The notes beneath the pieces were generated by a model. It was not told the DNA's origin. It worked only from the letters and a program-made list of their open reading frames with translations, and did not search any database. A stretch of DNA of 26,003 bases from assembly GCA_002189035.1 (NCBI GenBank), contig NEEC01000330.1, positions 1 through 26,003 on the forward strand, read 5' to 3'. Both the position numbers and the translations under genes were made by a program. This stretch comes from Utricularia gibba (lineage: Eukaryota > Streptophyta > Magnoliopsida > Lamiales > Lentibulariaceae). This document shows positions 11,791 to 23,014 of this stretch, piece by piece. How positions within the stretch are numbered: the stretch's first letter is position 1; every line of letters begins with the position of its first letter.

Positions 11791-13316
11791 GAGAAACCAT
11801 GTAGGCAGCCAATTAAAACCCAACGTTAAGAAATGCATCAAGTTTTTTGCCGAGCTACAAATGACTATGGGCCCGAGCTCGACTCGACCTCCTTCTCGAT
11901 ACCGTTGCCCCACGAGAGCGCCTCCTCAATATAAAGCATGCGGTTGAGAAAACCATTTTGGGTGCTCATGACATCCTAACTTCAATAAGTGCATCACGAT
12001 TTTCGTCGAGTAGGACCCGATGTTTGGGTCAGAACGAAGTTCACAACGACATCACCCGCCCAAAAACGACAAGCTTTTCCTTGAGAAACCATGTAGGCAG
12101 CCAATTAAAACCCAACGTTAAGAAATGCATCAAGTTTTTTGCCGAGCCACAAATGACTATGGGCCCGAGCTCGACTCGACCTCCTCTCGATACCGTTGCC
12201 CCCACGAGAGCGCCTCCTCAAATATAAAGCATGCGGTTGAGAAAACCATTTTGGGTGCTCATGACATCCTAACTTCAATAAGTGCATCACGATTTTCGTC
12301 GAGTAGGACCCGATGTGGCAAAGGAGTCAGACCGAACCTTGGGTCAGAACGAAGTTCACAACGACATCACCCGCCCAAAAACGACAAGCTTTTCCTTGAG
12401 AAACCATGTAGGCAGCCAATTAAAACCAACGTTAAGAAATGCATCAAGTTTTTTGCCGAGCTACAAATGACTATGGGCCCGAGCTCGACTCGACCTCCTT
12501 CTCGATACCGTTGCCCCACGAGAGCGCCTCCTCAGATATAAAGCATGCGGTTGAGAAAACCATTTTGGTGCTCATGACATCCTAACTTCAATAAGTGCAT
12601 CACGATTTTCGTCGAGTAGGACCCGATGTGGCAAAAGGAAACCTTGGGTCAGAACGAAGTTCACAAACGACATCACCCGCCCAAAAACGACAAGCTTTTC
12701 CTTGAGAAACCATGTAGGCAGCCAATTAAAACCCAACGTTAAGAAATGCATCAAGTTTTTTGCCGAGCCACAAATGACTATGGGCCCGAGCTCGACTCGA
12801 CCTCCTTTCGATACCGTTGCCCCACGAGAGCGCCTCCTCAATATAAAGCATGCGGTTGAGAAAACCATTTTGGGTGCTCATGACATCCTAACTTCAATAA
12901 GTGCATCACGATTTTCGTCGAGTAGGACCCGATGTGGCAAAGGAGTCAGACCGAACCTTGGGTCAGAACGAAGTTCACAACGACATCACCCGCCCAAAAA
13001 CGACAAGCTTTTCCTTGAAAACCATGTAGGCAGCCAATTAAAACCCAACGTTAAAAATGCATCAAGTTTTTTGCCGAGCACAAATGACTATGGGCCCGAG
13101 CTCGACTCGACCTCCTTCTCGATACCGTTGCCCCACGAGAGCGCCTCCTCAGATATAAAGCATGCGGTTGAGAAAACCATTTTGGGTGCTTATGACATCC
13201 TAACTTCAATAAGTGCATCACGAATTTCGTCGAGTAGGACCCGATGTGGAAAAAGGAGTCAGACCGAACCTTGGGTCAGAACGAAGTCACAACGACATCA
13301 CCCGCCCAAAAACGAC
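11779..13316 (+). repeat. Transition segment: five units regaining full length
   Basis: Anchors lie at 11779, 12071, 12386, 12692 and 13005, with spacings 292, 315, 306, 313 and 312. The first and third units still show the left-domain deletion hotspot ('gatgtttgggtc' near 12020; 'ggcaaaaggaaacc' near 12630), while the others are complete. The 13005 unit is the first clear B-type (gcttatg, gaattt, ggaaaaagg). A-type markers are not yet present. Confidence 0.85.
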
Positions 13317-13629
13317 AAGCTTTTCCTTGAGAAACCATGTAGGCAGCCAATTAAAACCCAACGTTAAGAAATGCATCAAGTTTTTTGCCGAGCCACAAAT
13401 GACTATGGGCCCGAGCTCGACTCGAACCTGCTCGATACCGTTGCCCCACGAGAGCGCCTTATCAAATATAAAGCATGCGGTTGAGAAAACCATTTGGGTG
13501 CTCATGACATCCTAACTTCAATAAGTGCATCACGATTTTCGTCGAGTAGGACCCGATGTGGAAAAAGGAGTCAGACCGAACCTTGGGTCAGAACGAAGTT
13601 CACAACGACATCACCCGCCCAAAAACGAC

Positions 13630-13944
13630 AAGCTTTTCCTTGAGAAACCATGTAGGCAGCCAATTAAAACCCAACGTTAAGAAATGCATCAAGTTTTTTG
13701 CCGAGCCACAAATGACTATGGGCCCGAGCTCGACTCGACCACCTGCTCGATACCGTTGCCCCACGAGAGCGCCTCCTCAGATATAAAGCATGCGGTTGAG
13801 AAAACCATTTTGGGTGCTTATGACATCCTAACTTCAATAAGTGCATCACGAATTTCGTCGAGTAGGACCCGATGTGGCAAAGGAGTCAGACCGAACCTTG
13901 GGTCAGAACGAAGTTCACAACGACATCACCCGCCCAAAAACGAC
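13630..13944 (+). repeat. Hybrid A/B unit
   Basis: The first half carries type A markers (gagccac, cacctgctc), but from the SphI region onward the markers are type B (cctcctcagata, gcttatg, gaattt). The switch falls between about 13745 and 13775. The simplest reading is an exchange or gene-conversion tract between the two subfamilies. Other partial hybrids are at 16141 and 20519 (ctccttctc with ccttatcaaata) and 22079 (gagctac with cacctgctc). Confidence 0.8.
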
Positions 13945-14888
13945 AAGCTTTTCCTTGAGAAACCATGTAGGCAGCCAATTAAAACCCAACGTTAAGAAAT
14001 GCATCAAGTTTTTGCCGAGCCACAAATGACTATGGGCCCGAGCTCGACTCGACCCACCTGCTCGATACCGTTGCCCCACGAGAGCGCCTCCTCAAATATA
14101 AAGCATGCGGTTGAGAAAACCATTTTGGGTGCTCATGACATCCTAACTTCAATAAGTGCATCACGATTTTCGTCGAGTAGGACCCGATGTGGCAAAGGAG
14201 TCAGACCGAACCTTGGGTCAGAACGAAGTTCACAACGACATCACCGCCCAAAAACGACAAGCTTTTCCTTGAGAAACCATGTAGGCAGCCAATTAAAACC
14301 CAACGTTAAGAAATGCATCAAGTTTTTTGCCGAGCCACAAATGACTATGGGCCCGAGCTCGACTCGACCTCCTGCTCGATACCGTTGCCCCACGAGAGCG
14401 CCTTATCAAATATAAAGCATGCGGTTGAGAAAACCATTTTGGGTGCTCATGACATCCTAACTTCAATAAGTGCATCACGATTTTCGTCGAGTAGGACCCG
14501 ATGTGGCAAAGGAGTCAGACCGAACCTTGGGTCAGAACGAAGTTCACAACGACATCACCCGCCCAAAAACGACAAGCTTTTCCTTGAAAAACCATGTAGG
14601 CAGCCAATTAAAACCCAACGTTAAGAAATGCATCAAGTTTTTTGCCGAGCTACAAATGACTATGGGCCCGAGCTCGACTCGACCTCCTTCTCGATACCGT
14701 TGCCCCACGAGAGCGCCTCCTCAATATAAAGCATGCGGTTGAGAAAACCATTTTGGGTGCTCATGACATCCTAACTTCAATAAGTGCATCACGATTTTCG
14801 TCGAGTAGGACCCGATGTGGCAAAGGAGTCAGACCGAACCTTGGGTCAGAACGAAGTTCACAACGACATCACCCGCCCAAAAAACGAC

Positions 14889-15044
14889 AAGCTTTTCCTT
14901 GAGAAACCATGTAGGCAGCCAATTAAAACCCAACGTTAAGAAATGCATCAAGTTTTTTGCCGAGCTACAAATGACTATGGGCCCGAGCTCGACTCGACCT
15001 CCTTCTCGATACCGTTGCCCCACGAGAGCGCCTCCTCAGATATA
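14889..15044 (+). repeat. Half-unit H1 (156 bp) of reference unit
   Basis: H1 runs from AAGCTT to just before AAGCATGC. Aligned with H2, shared blocks in the same order are AAGC, TTGAGAAACCAT (H2 has one extra A), CC.AAC.T.AA, AAATGCATCA, a T run and CGAG, later GAG..C.GAC..., ACC and C.ACGA. Through CGAG I count 53 identities in 77 columns with a single one-base gap; similarity then weakens to roughly half. This supports an ancestral repeat of about 157 bp duplicated into a dimer. Confidence 0.75.
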
Positions 15045-15203
15045 AAGCATGCGGTTGAGAAAACCATTTTGGGTGCTTATGACATCCTAACTTCAATAAG
15101 TGCATCACGATTTTCGTCGAGAGGACCCGATGTGGAAAAAGGAGTCAGACCGAACCTTGGGTCAGAACGAAGTTCACAACGACATCACCCGCCCAAAAAC
15201 GAC
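15045..15203 (+). repeat. Half-unit H2 (159 bp) of reference unit
   Basis: H2 begins AAGCATGCGG TTGAGAAAACCAT and matches H1 as described there. It holds the AAGTGCATCA box at 15098-15107, exactly 157 bp after the H1 box and 157 bp before the next unit's box at 15255. H2 also carries the deletion hotspot ('cgatgt' to 'accttggg') that separates the left from the right array domain. Confidence 0.75.
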
Positions 15204-18200
15204 AAGCTTTTCCTTGAGAAACCATGTAGGCAGCCAATTAAAACCCAACGTTAAAAATGCATCAAGTTTTTTGCCGAGCTACAAATGACTATGGGCCCGA
15301 GCTCGACTCGACCTCCTTCTCGATACCGTTGCCCCACGAGAGCGCCTCCTCAGATATAAAGCATGCGGTTGAGAAAACCATTTTGGGTGCTATGACATCC
15401 TAACTTCAATAAGTGCATCACGATTTCGTCGAGTAGGACCCGATGTGGAAAAAGGAGTCAGACCGAACCTTGGGTCAGAACGAAGTTCACAACGACATCA
15501 CCCGCCAAAAACGACAAGCTTTTCCTTGAGAAACCATGTAGGCAGCCAATTAAAACCCAACGTTAAGAAATGCATCAAGTTTTTTGCCGAGCCACAAATG
15601 ACTATGGGCCCGAGCTCGACTCGACCCTTCTCGATACCGTTGCCCCACGAGAGCGCCTATCAAATATAAAGCATGCGGTTGAGAAAACCATTTTGGGTGC
15701 TCATGACATCCTAACTTCAATAAGTGCATCACGATTTTCGTCGAGTAGGACCCGATGTGGCAAAGGAGTCAGACCGAACCTTGGGTCAGAACGAAGTTCA
15801 CAACGACATCACCCGCCCAAAAACGACAAGCTTTTCCTTGAGAAACCATGTAGGCAGCCAATTAAAAACCCAACGTTAAGAAATGCATCAAGTTTTTTGC
15901 CGAGCACAAATGACTATGGGCCCGAGCTCGACTCGACCTCCTTCTCGATACCGTTGCCCCACGAGAGCGCCTCCTCAATATAAAGCATGCGGTTGAGAAA
16001 ACCATTTTGGGTGCTATGACATCCTAACTTCAATAAGTGCATCACGATTTTCGTCGAGTAGGACCCGATGTGGCAAAGGAGTCAGACCGAACCTTGGGTC
16101 AGAACGAAGTTCACAACGACATCACCCGCCCAAAAACGACAAGCTTTTCCTTGAGAAACCATGTAGGCAGCCAATTAAAACCCAACGTTAAGAAATGCAT
16201 CAAGTTTTTTGCCGAGCTACAAATGACTATGGGCCCGAGCTCGACTCGACCTCCTTCTCGATACCGTTGCCCCACGAGAGCGCCTTATCAAATATAAAGC
16301 ATGCGGTTGAGAAAACCATTTTGGGTGCTCATGACATCCTAACTTCAATAAGTGCATCACGATTTTCGTCGAGTAGGACCCGATGTGGAAAAAGGAGTCA
16401 GACCGAACCTTGGGTCAGAACGAAGTTCACAACGACATCACCCGCCCAAAAACGACAAGCTTTTCCTTGAAACCATGTAGGCAGCCAATTAAAACCCAAC
16501 GTTAAGAAATGCATCAAGTTTTTTGCCGAGAATGACTATGGGCCCGAGCTCGACTCGACCTCCTTCTCGATACCGTTGCCCCACGAGAGCGCCTCCTCAG
16601 ATATAAAGCATGCGGTTGAGAAAACCATTTTGGGTGCTTATGACATCCTAACTTCAATAAGTGCATCACGAATTTCGTCGAGTAGGACCCGATGTGGCAA
16701 AGGAGTCAGACCGAACCTTGGGTCAGAACGAAGTTCACAACGACATCACCCGCCCAAAAACGACAAGCTTTTCCTTGAGAAACCATGTAGGCAGCCAATT
16801 AAAACCCAACGTTAAGAAATGCATCAAGTTTTTTGCCGAGCCACAAATGACTATGGGCCCGAGCTCGACTCGACCACCTGCTCGATACCGTTGCCCCACG
16901 AGAGCGCCTTATCAAATATAAAGCATGCGGTTGAGAAAACCATTTTGGGTGCTCATGACATCCTAACTTCAATAAGTGCATCACGATTTTCGTCGAGTAG
17001 GACCCGATGTGGCAAAGGAGTCAGACCGAACCTTGGGTCAGAACGAAGTTCACAACGACATCACCGCCCAAAAACGACAAGCTTTTCCTTGAGAAACCAT
17101 GTAGGCAGCCAATTAAAACCCAACGTTAAGAAATGCATCAAGTTTTTTGCCGAGCTACAAATGACTATGGGCCCGAGCTCGACTCGACCTCCTCTCGATA
17201 CCGTTGCCCCACGAGCGCCTTATCAAATATAAAGCATGCGGTTGAGAAAACCATTTTGGGTGCTCATGACATCCTAACTTCAATAAGTGCATCACGATTT
17301 TCGTCGAGTAGGACCCGATGTGGAAAAGGAGTCAGACCGAACCTTGGGTCAGAACGAAGTTCACAACGACATCACCCGCCCAAAAACGACAAGCTTTTCC
17401 TTGAGAAACCATGTAGGCAGCCAATTAAAACCCAACGTTAAGAAATGCATCAAGTTTTTTGCCGAGCTACAAATGACTATGGGCCCGAGCTCGACTCGAC
17501 CTCCTTCTCGATACCGTTGCCCCACGAGAGCGCCTCCTCAGATATAAAGCATGCGGTTGAGAAAACCATTTTGGTGCTCATGACATCCTAACTTCAATAA
17601 GTGCATCACGATTTTCGTCGAGTAGGACCCGATGTGGCAAAGGAGTCAGACCGAACCTTGGGTCAGAACGAAGTTCACAACGACATCACCCGCCCAAAAA
17701 CGACAAGCTTTTCCTTGAGAAACCATGTAGGCAGCCAATTAAAACCCAACGTTAAGAAATGCATCAAGTTTTTTGCCGAGCTACAAATGACTATGGGCCC
17801 GAGCTCGACTCGACCTCCTTCTCGATACCGTTGCCCCACGAGAGCGCCTCCTCAATATAAAGCATGCGGTTGAGAAAACCATTTTTGGTGCTTATGACAT
17901 CCTAACTTCAATAAGTGCATCACGATTTTCGTCGAGTGGACCCGATGTGGAAAAGGAGTCAGACCGAACCTTGGGTCAGAACGAAGTTCACAACGACATC
18001 ACCGCCCAAAAACGACAAGCTTTTCCTTGAGAAACCATGTAGGCAGCCAATTAAAACCCAACGTTAAAAATGCATCAAGTTTTTTGCCGAGCTACAAATG
18101 ACTATGGGCCCGAGCTCGACTCGACCTCCTTCTCGATACCGTTGCCCCACGAGAGCGCCTCCTCAGATATAAAGCATGCGGTTGAGAAAACCATTTTGGG

Positions 18201-21200
18201 TGCTTATGACATCCTAACTTCAATAAGTGCATCACGATTTTCGTCGAGTAGGACCCGATGTGGAAAAAGGAGTCAGACCGAACCTTGGGTCAGAACGAAG
18301 TTCACAACGACATCACCCGCCCAAAAACGACAAGCTTTTCCTTGAGAAACCATGTAGCAGCCAATTAAAACCCAACGTTAAGAAATGCATCAAGTTTTTT
18401 GCCGAGCCACAAATGACTATGGGCCCGAGCTCGACTCGACCACCTGCTCGATACCGTTGCCCCACGAGAGCGCCTATCAAATATAAAGCATGCGGTTGAG
18501 AAAACCATTTTGGGTGCTCATGACATCCTAACTTCAATAAGTGCATCACGATTTCGTCGAGTAGACCCGATGTGGCAAAGGAGTCAGACCGAACCTTGGG
18601 TCAGAACGAAGTTCACAACGACATCACCCGCCCAAAAACGACAAGCTTTTCCTTGAGAAACCATGTAGGCAGCCAATTAAAACCCAACGTTAAGAAATGC
18701 ATCAAGTTTTTTGCCGAGCTACAAATGACTATGGGCCCGAGCTCGACTCGACCTCCTTCTCGATACCGTTGCCCCACGAGAGCGCCTCCTCAGATATAAA
18801 GCATGCGGTTGAGAAAACCATTTTGGGTGCTATGACATCCTAACTTCAATAAGTGCATCACGATTTTCGTCGAGTAGGACCCGATGTGGCAAAGGAGTCA
18901 GACCGAACCTTGGGTCAGAACGAAGTTCACAACGACATCACCCGCCCAAAAACGACAAGCTTTTCCTTGAGAAACCATGTAGGCAGCCAATTAAAACCCA
19001 ACGTTAAGAAATGCATCAAGTTTTTTGCCGAGCACAAATGACTATGGGCCCGAGCTCGACTCGACCTCCTTCTCGATACCGTTGCCCCACGAGAGCGCCT
19101 TATCAAATATAAAGCATGCGGTTGAGAAAACCATTTTGGGTGCTCATGACATCCTAACTTCAATAAGTGCATCACGATTTTCGTCGAGTAGGACCCGATG
19201 TGGCAAAGGAGTCAGACCGAACCTTGGGTCAGAACGAAGTTCACAACGACATCACCGCCCAAAAACGACAAGCTTTTCCTTGAAAAACCATGTAGGCAGC
19301 CAATTAAAACCCAACGTTAATAAATGCATCAGTTTTTTGCCGAGCTACAAATGACTATGGGCCCGAGCTCGACTCGACCTCCTTCTCGATACCGTTGCCC
19401 CACGAGAGCGCCTCCTCAGATATAAAGCATGCGGTTGAGAAAACCATTTTGGGTGCTTATGACATCCTAACTTCAATAAGTGCATCACGAATTTCGTCGA
19501 GTAGGACCCGATGTGGAAAAAGGAGTCAGACCGAACCTTGGGTCAGAACGAAGTTCACAACGACATCACCCGCCCAAAAACGACAAGCTTTTCCTTGAGA
19601 AACCATGTAGGCAGCCAATTAAAACCCAACGTTAAGAAATGCATCAAGTTTTTTGCCGAGCACAAATGACTATGGGCCCGAGCTCGACTCGACCACCTCT
19701 CGATACCGTTGCCCCACGAGAGCGCCTCCTCAAATATAAAGCATGCGGTTGAGAAAACCATTTTGGGTGCTCATGACATCCTAACTTCAATAAGTGCATC
19801 ACGATTTTCGTCGAGTAGGACCCGATGTGGCAAAGGAGTCAGACCGAACCTTGGGTCAGAACGAAGTTCACAACGACATCACCCGCCCAAAAACGACAAG
19901 CTTTTCCTTGAGAAACCATGTAGGCAGCCAATTAAAACCCAACGTTAAGAAATGCATCAAGTTTTTTGCCGAGCTACAAATGACTATGGGCCCGAGCTCG
20001 ACTCGACCCCTCTCGATACCGTTGCCCCACGAGAGCGCCTCCTCAAATATAAAGCATGCGGTTGAGAAAACCATTTTGGGTGCTCATGACATCCTAACTT
20101 CAATAAGTGCATCACGATTTTCGTCGAGTAGGACCCGATGTGGAAAGGAGTCAGACCGAACCTTGGGTCAGAACGAAGTTCACAACGACATCACCCGCCC
20201 AAAAACGACAAGCTTTTCCTTGAGAAACCATGTAGGCAGCCAATTAAAACCCAACGTTAAGAAATGCATCAAGTTTTTTGCCGAGCACAAATGACTATGG
20301 GCCCGAGCTCGACTCGACCTCCTTCTCGATACCGTTGCCCCACGAGAGCGCCTCCTCAGATAAAGCATGCGGTTGAGAAAACCATTTTGGTGTATGACAT
20401 CCTAACTTCAATAAGTGCATCACGATTTTCGTCGAGTAGGACCCGATGTGGCAAAGGAGTCAGACCGAACCTTGGGTCAGAACGAAGTTCACAACGACAT
20501 CACCCGCCCAAAAACGACAAGCTTTTCCTTGAGAAACCATGTAGGCAGCCAATTAAAACCCAACGTTAAGAAATGCATCAAGTTTTTTGCCGAGCTACAA
20601 ATGACTATGGGCCCGAGCTCGACTCGACCTCCTTCTCGATACCGTTGCCCCACGAGAGCGCCTTATCAAATATAAAGCATGCGGTTGAGAAAACCATTTT
20701 GGGTGCTCATGACATCCTAACTTCAATAAGTGCATCACGATTTTCGTCGAGTAGGACCCGATGTGGAAAGGAGTCAGACCGAACCTTGGGTCAGAACGAA
20801 GTTCACAACGACATCACCCGCCCAAAAACGACAAGCTTTTCCTTGAGAAACCATGTAGGCAGCCAATTAAAACCCAACGTTAAGAAATGCATCAGTTTTT
20901 TGCCGAGCTACAAATGACTATGGGCCCGAGCTCGACTCGACCTCCTTCTCGATACCGTTGCCCCACGAGAGCGCCTCCTCAGATATAAAGCATGCGGTTG
21001 AGAAAACCATTTTGGGTGCTTATGACATCCTAACTTCAATAAGTGCATCACGATTTTCGTCGAGTAGGACCCGATGTGAAAAGGAGTCAGACCGAACCTT
21101 GGGTCAGAACAAGTTCACAACGACATCACCCGCCCAAAAACGACAAGCTTTTCCTTGAGAAACCATGTAGGCAGCCAATTAAAACCCAACGTTAAAAATG

Positions 21201-23014
21201 CATCAAGTTTTTTGCCGAGCCACAAATGACTATGGGCCCGAGCTCGACTCGACCACTCGATACCGTTGCCCCACGAGAGCGCCTTATCAAATATAAAGCA
21301 TGCGGTTGAGAAAACCATTTTGGGTGCTCATGACATCCTAACTTCAATAAGTGCATCACGATTTTCGTCGAGTAGGACCCGATGTGGCAAAGGAGTCAGA
21401 CCGAACCTTGGGTCAGAACGAAGTTCACAACGACATCACCCAAAAACGACAAGCTTTTCCTTGAAAAACCATGTAGGCAGCCAATTAAAACCCAACGTTA
21501 AGAAATGCATCAAGTTTTTTGCCGAGCTACAAATGACTATGGGCCCGAGCTCGACTCGACCTCCTTCTCGATACCGTTGCCCCACGAGAGCGCCTCCTCA
21601 GATATAAAGCATGCGGTTGAGAAAACCATTTTGGGTGCTTATGACATCCTAACTTCAATAAGTGCATCACGATTTCGTCGAGTAGGACCCGATGTGGCAA
21701 AGGAGTCAGACCGAACCTTGGTCAGAACGAAGTTCACAACGACATCACCCGCCCAAAAACGACAAGCTTTTCCTTGAGAAACCATGTAGGCAGCCAATTA
21801 AAACCCAACGTTAAAAATGCATCAAGTTTTTTGCCGAGCTACAAATGACTATGGGCCCGAGCTCGACTCGACCTCCTTCTCGATACCGTTGCCCCACGAG
21901 AGCGCCTCCTCAGATATAAAGCATGCGGTTGAGAAAACCATTTTGGGTGCTTATGACATCCTAACTTCAATAAGTGCATCACGATTTTCGTCGAGTAGGA
22001 CCCGATGTGGAAAAAGGAGTCAGACCGAACCTTGGGTCAGAACCAAGTTCACAACGACATCACCCGCCCAAAAACGACAAGCTTTTCCTTGAGAAACCAT
22101 GTAGGCAGCCAATTAAAACCCAACGTTAAGAAATGCATCAAGTTTTTTGCCGAGCTACAAATGACTATGGGCCCGAGCTCGACTCGACCACCTGCTCGAT
22201 ACCGTTGCCCCACGAGAGCGCCTTATCAAATATAAAGCATGCGGTTGAGAAAACCATTTTGGGTGCTCATGACATCCTAACTTCAATAAGTGCATCACGA
22301 TTTTCGTCGAGTAGGACCCGATGTGGCAAAGGAGTCAGACCGAACCTTGGGTCAGAACGAAGTTCACAACGACATCACCCGCCCAAAAACGACAAGCTTT
22401 TCCTTGAGAAACCATGTAGGCAGCCAATTAAAACCCAACGTTAAAAATGCATCAAGTTTTTGCGAGCTACAAATGACTATGGCCCGAGCTCGACTCGACC
22501 TCCTTCTCGATACCGTTGCCCCACGAGAGCGCCTCCTCAGATATAAAGCATGCGGTTGAGAAAACCATTTTGGGTGCTATGACATCCTAACTTCAATAAG
22601 TGCATCACGATTTTCGTCGAGTAGGACCCGATGTGGAAAGGAGTCAGACCGAACCTTGGGTCAGAACGAAGTTCACAACGACATCACCCGCCCAAAAACG
22701 ACAAGCTTTTCCTGAGAAACCATGTAGGCAGCCAATTAAAACCCAACGTTAAGAAATGCATCAAGTTTTTTGCCGAGCTACAAATGACTATGGGCCCGAG
22801 CTCGACTCGACCTCCTTCTCGATACCGTTGCCCCACGAGAGCGCCTCCTCAATATAAAGCATGCGGTTGAGAAAACCATTTTGGTGCTCATGACATCCTA
22901 ACTTCAATAAGTGCATCACGATTTTCGTCGAGTAGGACCCGATGTGGCAAAGGAGTCAGACCGAACCTTGGGTCAGAACGAAGTTCACAACGACATCACC
23001 GCCCCAAAAACGAC

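Larger units (their letters stand above)
14889..15203 (+). repeat. Representative type B unit, 315 bp
   Basis: This is a near-complete copy used as reference. Landmarks: HindIII 14889; AAATGCATCA box 14941-14950; ApaI/SacI region around 14980-14995; 'ctccttctc' at about 14999; 'cctcctcagata' before AAGCATGC at 15045; 'gcttatg' at about 15075; second box AAGTGCATCA 15098-15107; 'ggaaaaagg' near 15134; 'cacccgcccaaaaacgac' at the end. The half boundary at 15045 divides it into 156 + 159 bp. One small defect is present: 'cgagagg' instead of 'cgagtagg' near 15119. Confidence 0.88.

Noticed and set aside
12702-13367. Longest open frame, 221 codons, and many 60-190 codon frames on both strands
   Set aside because: They are translations of the satellite. 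The same peptide segments recur in shifting frames as indels change phase, starts and stops fall at the same repeat positions, and no codon pattern, domain or upstream signal distinguishes any of them.
15110-15130. CENP-B box-like sequence near ttttcgtcgagtaggacccg
   Set aside because: It has TTCG at one end and a CCCG at the other, but the required A and the CGGG core are not in the correct positions. No other segment of the unit fits the CENP-B consensus.
15828-16240. Pol III promoter: TGGCAAAGGAG fits an A box, GCTCGACTC is one base off a B box
   Set aside because: The two are about 160 bp apart across a unit boundary, much farther than in tRNA-type promoters, the B box lacks a key T, and type B units (tggaaaaagg) lose the A box. 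Likely chance.
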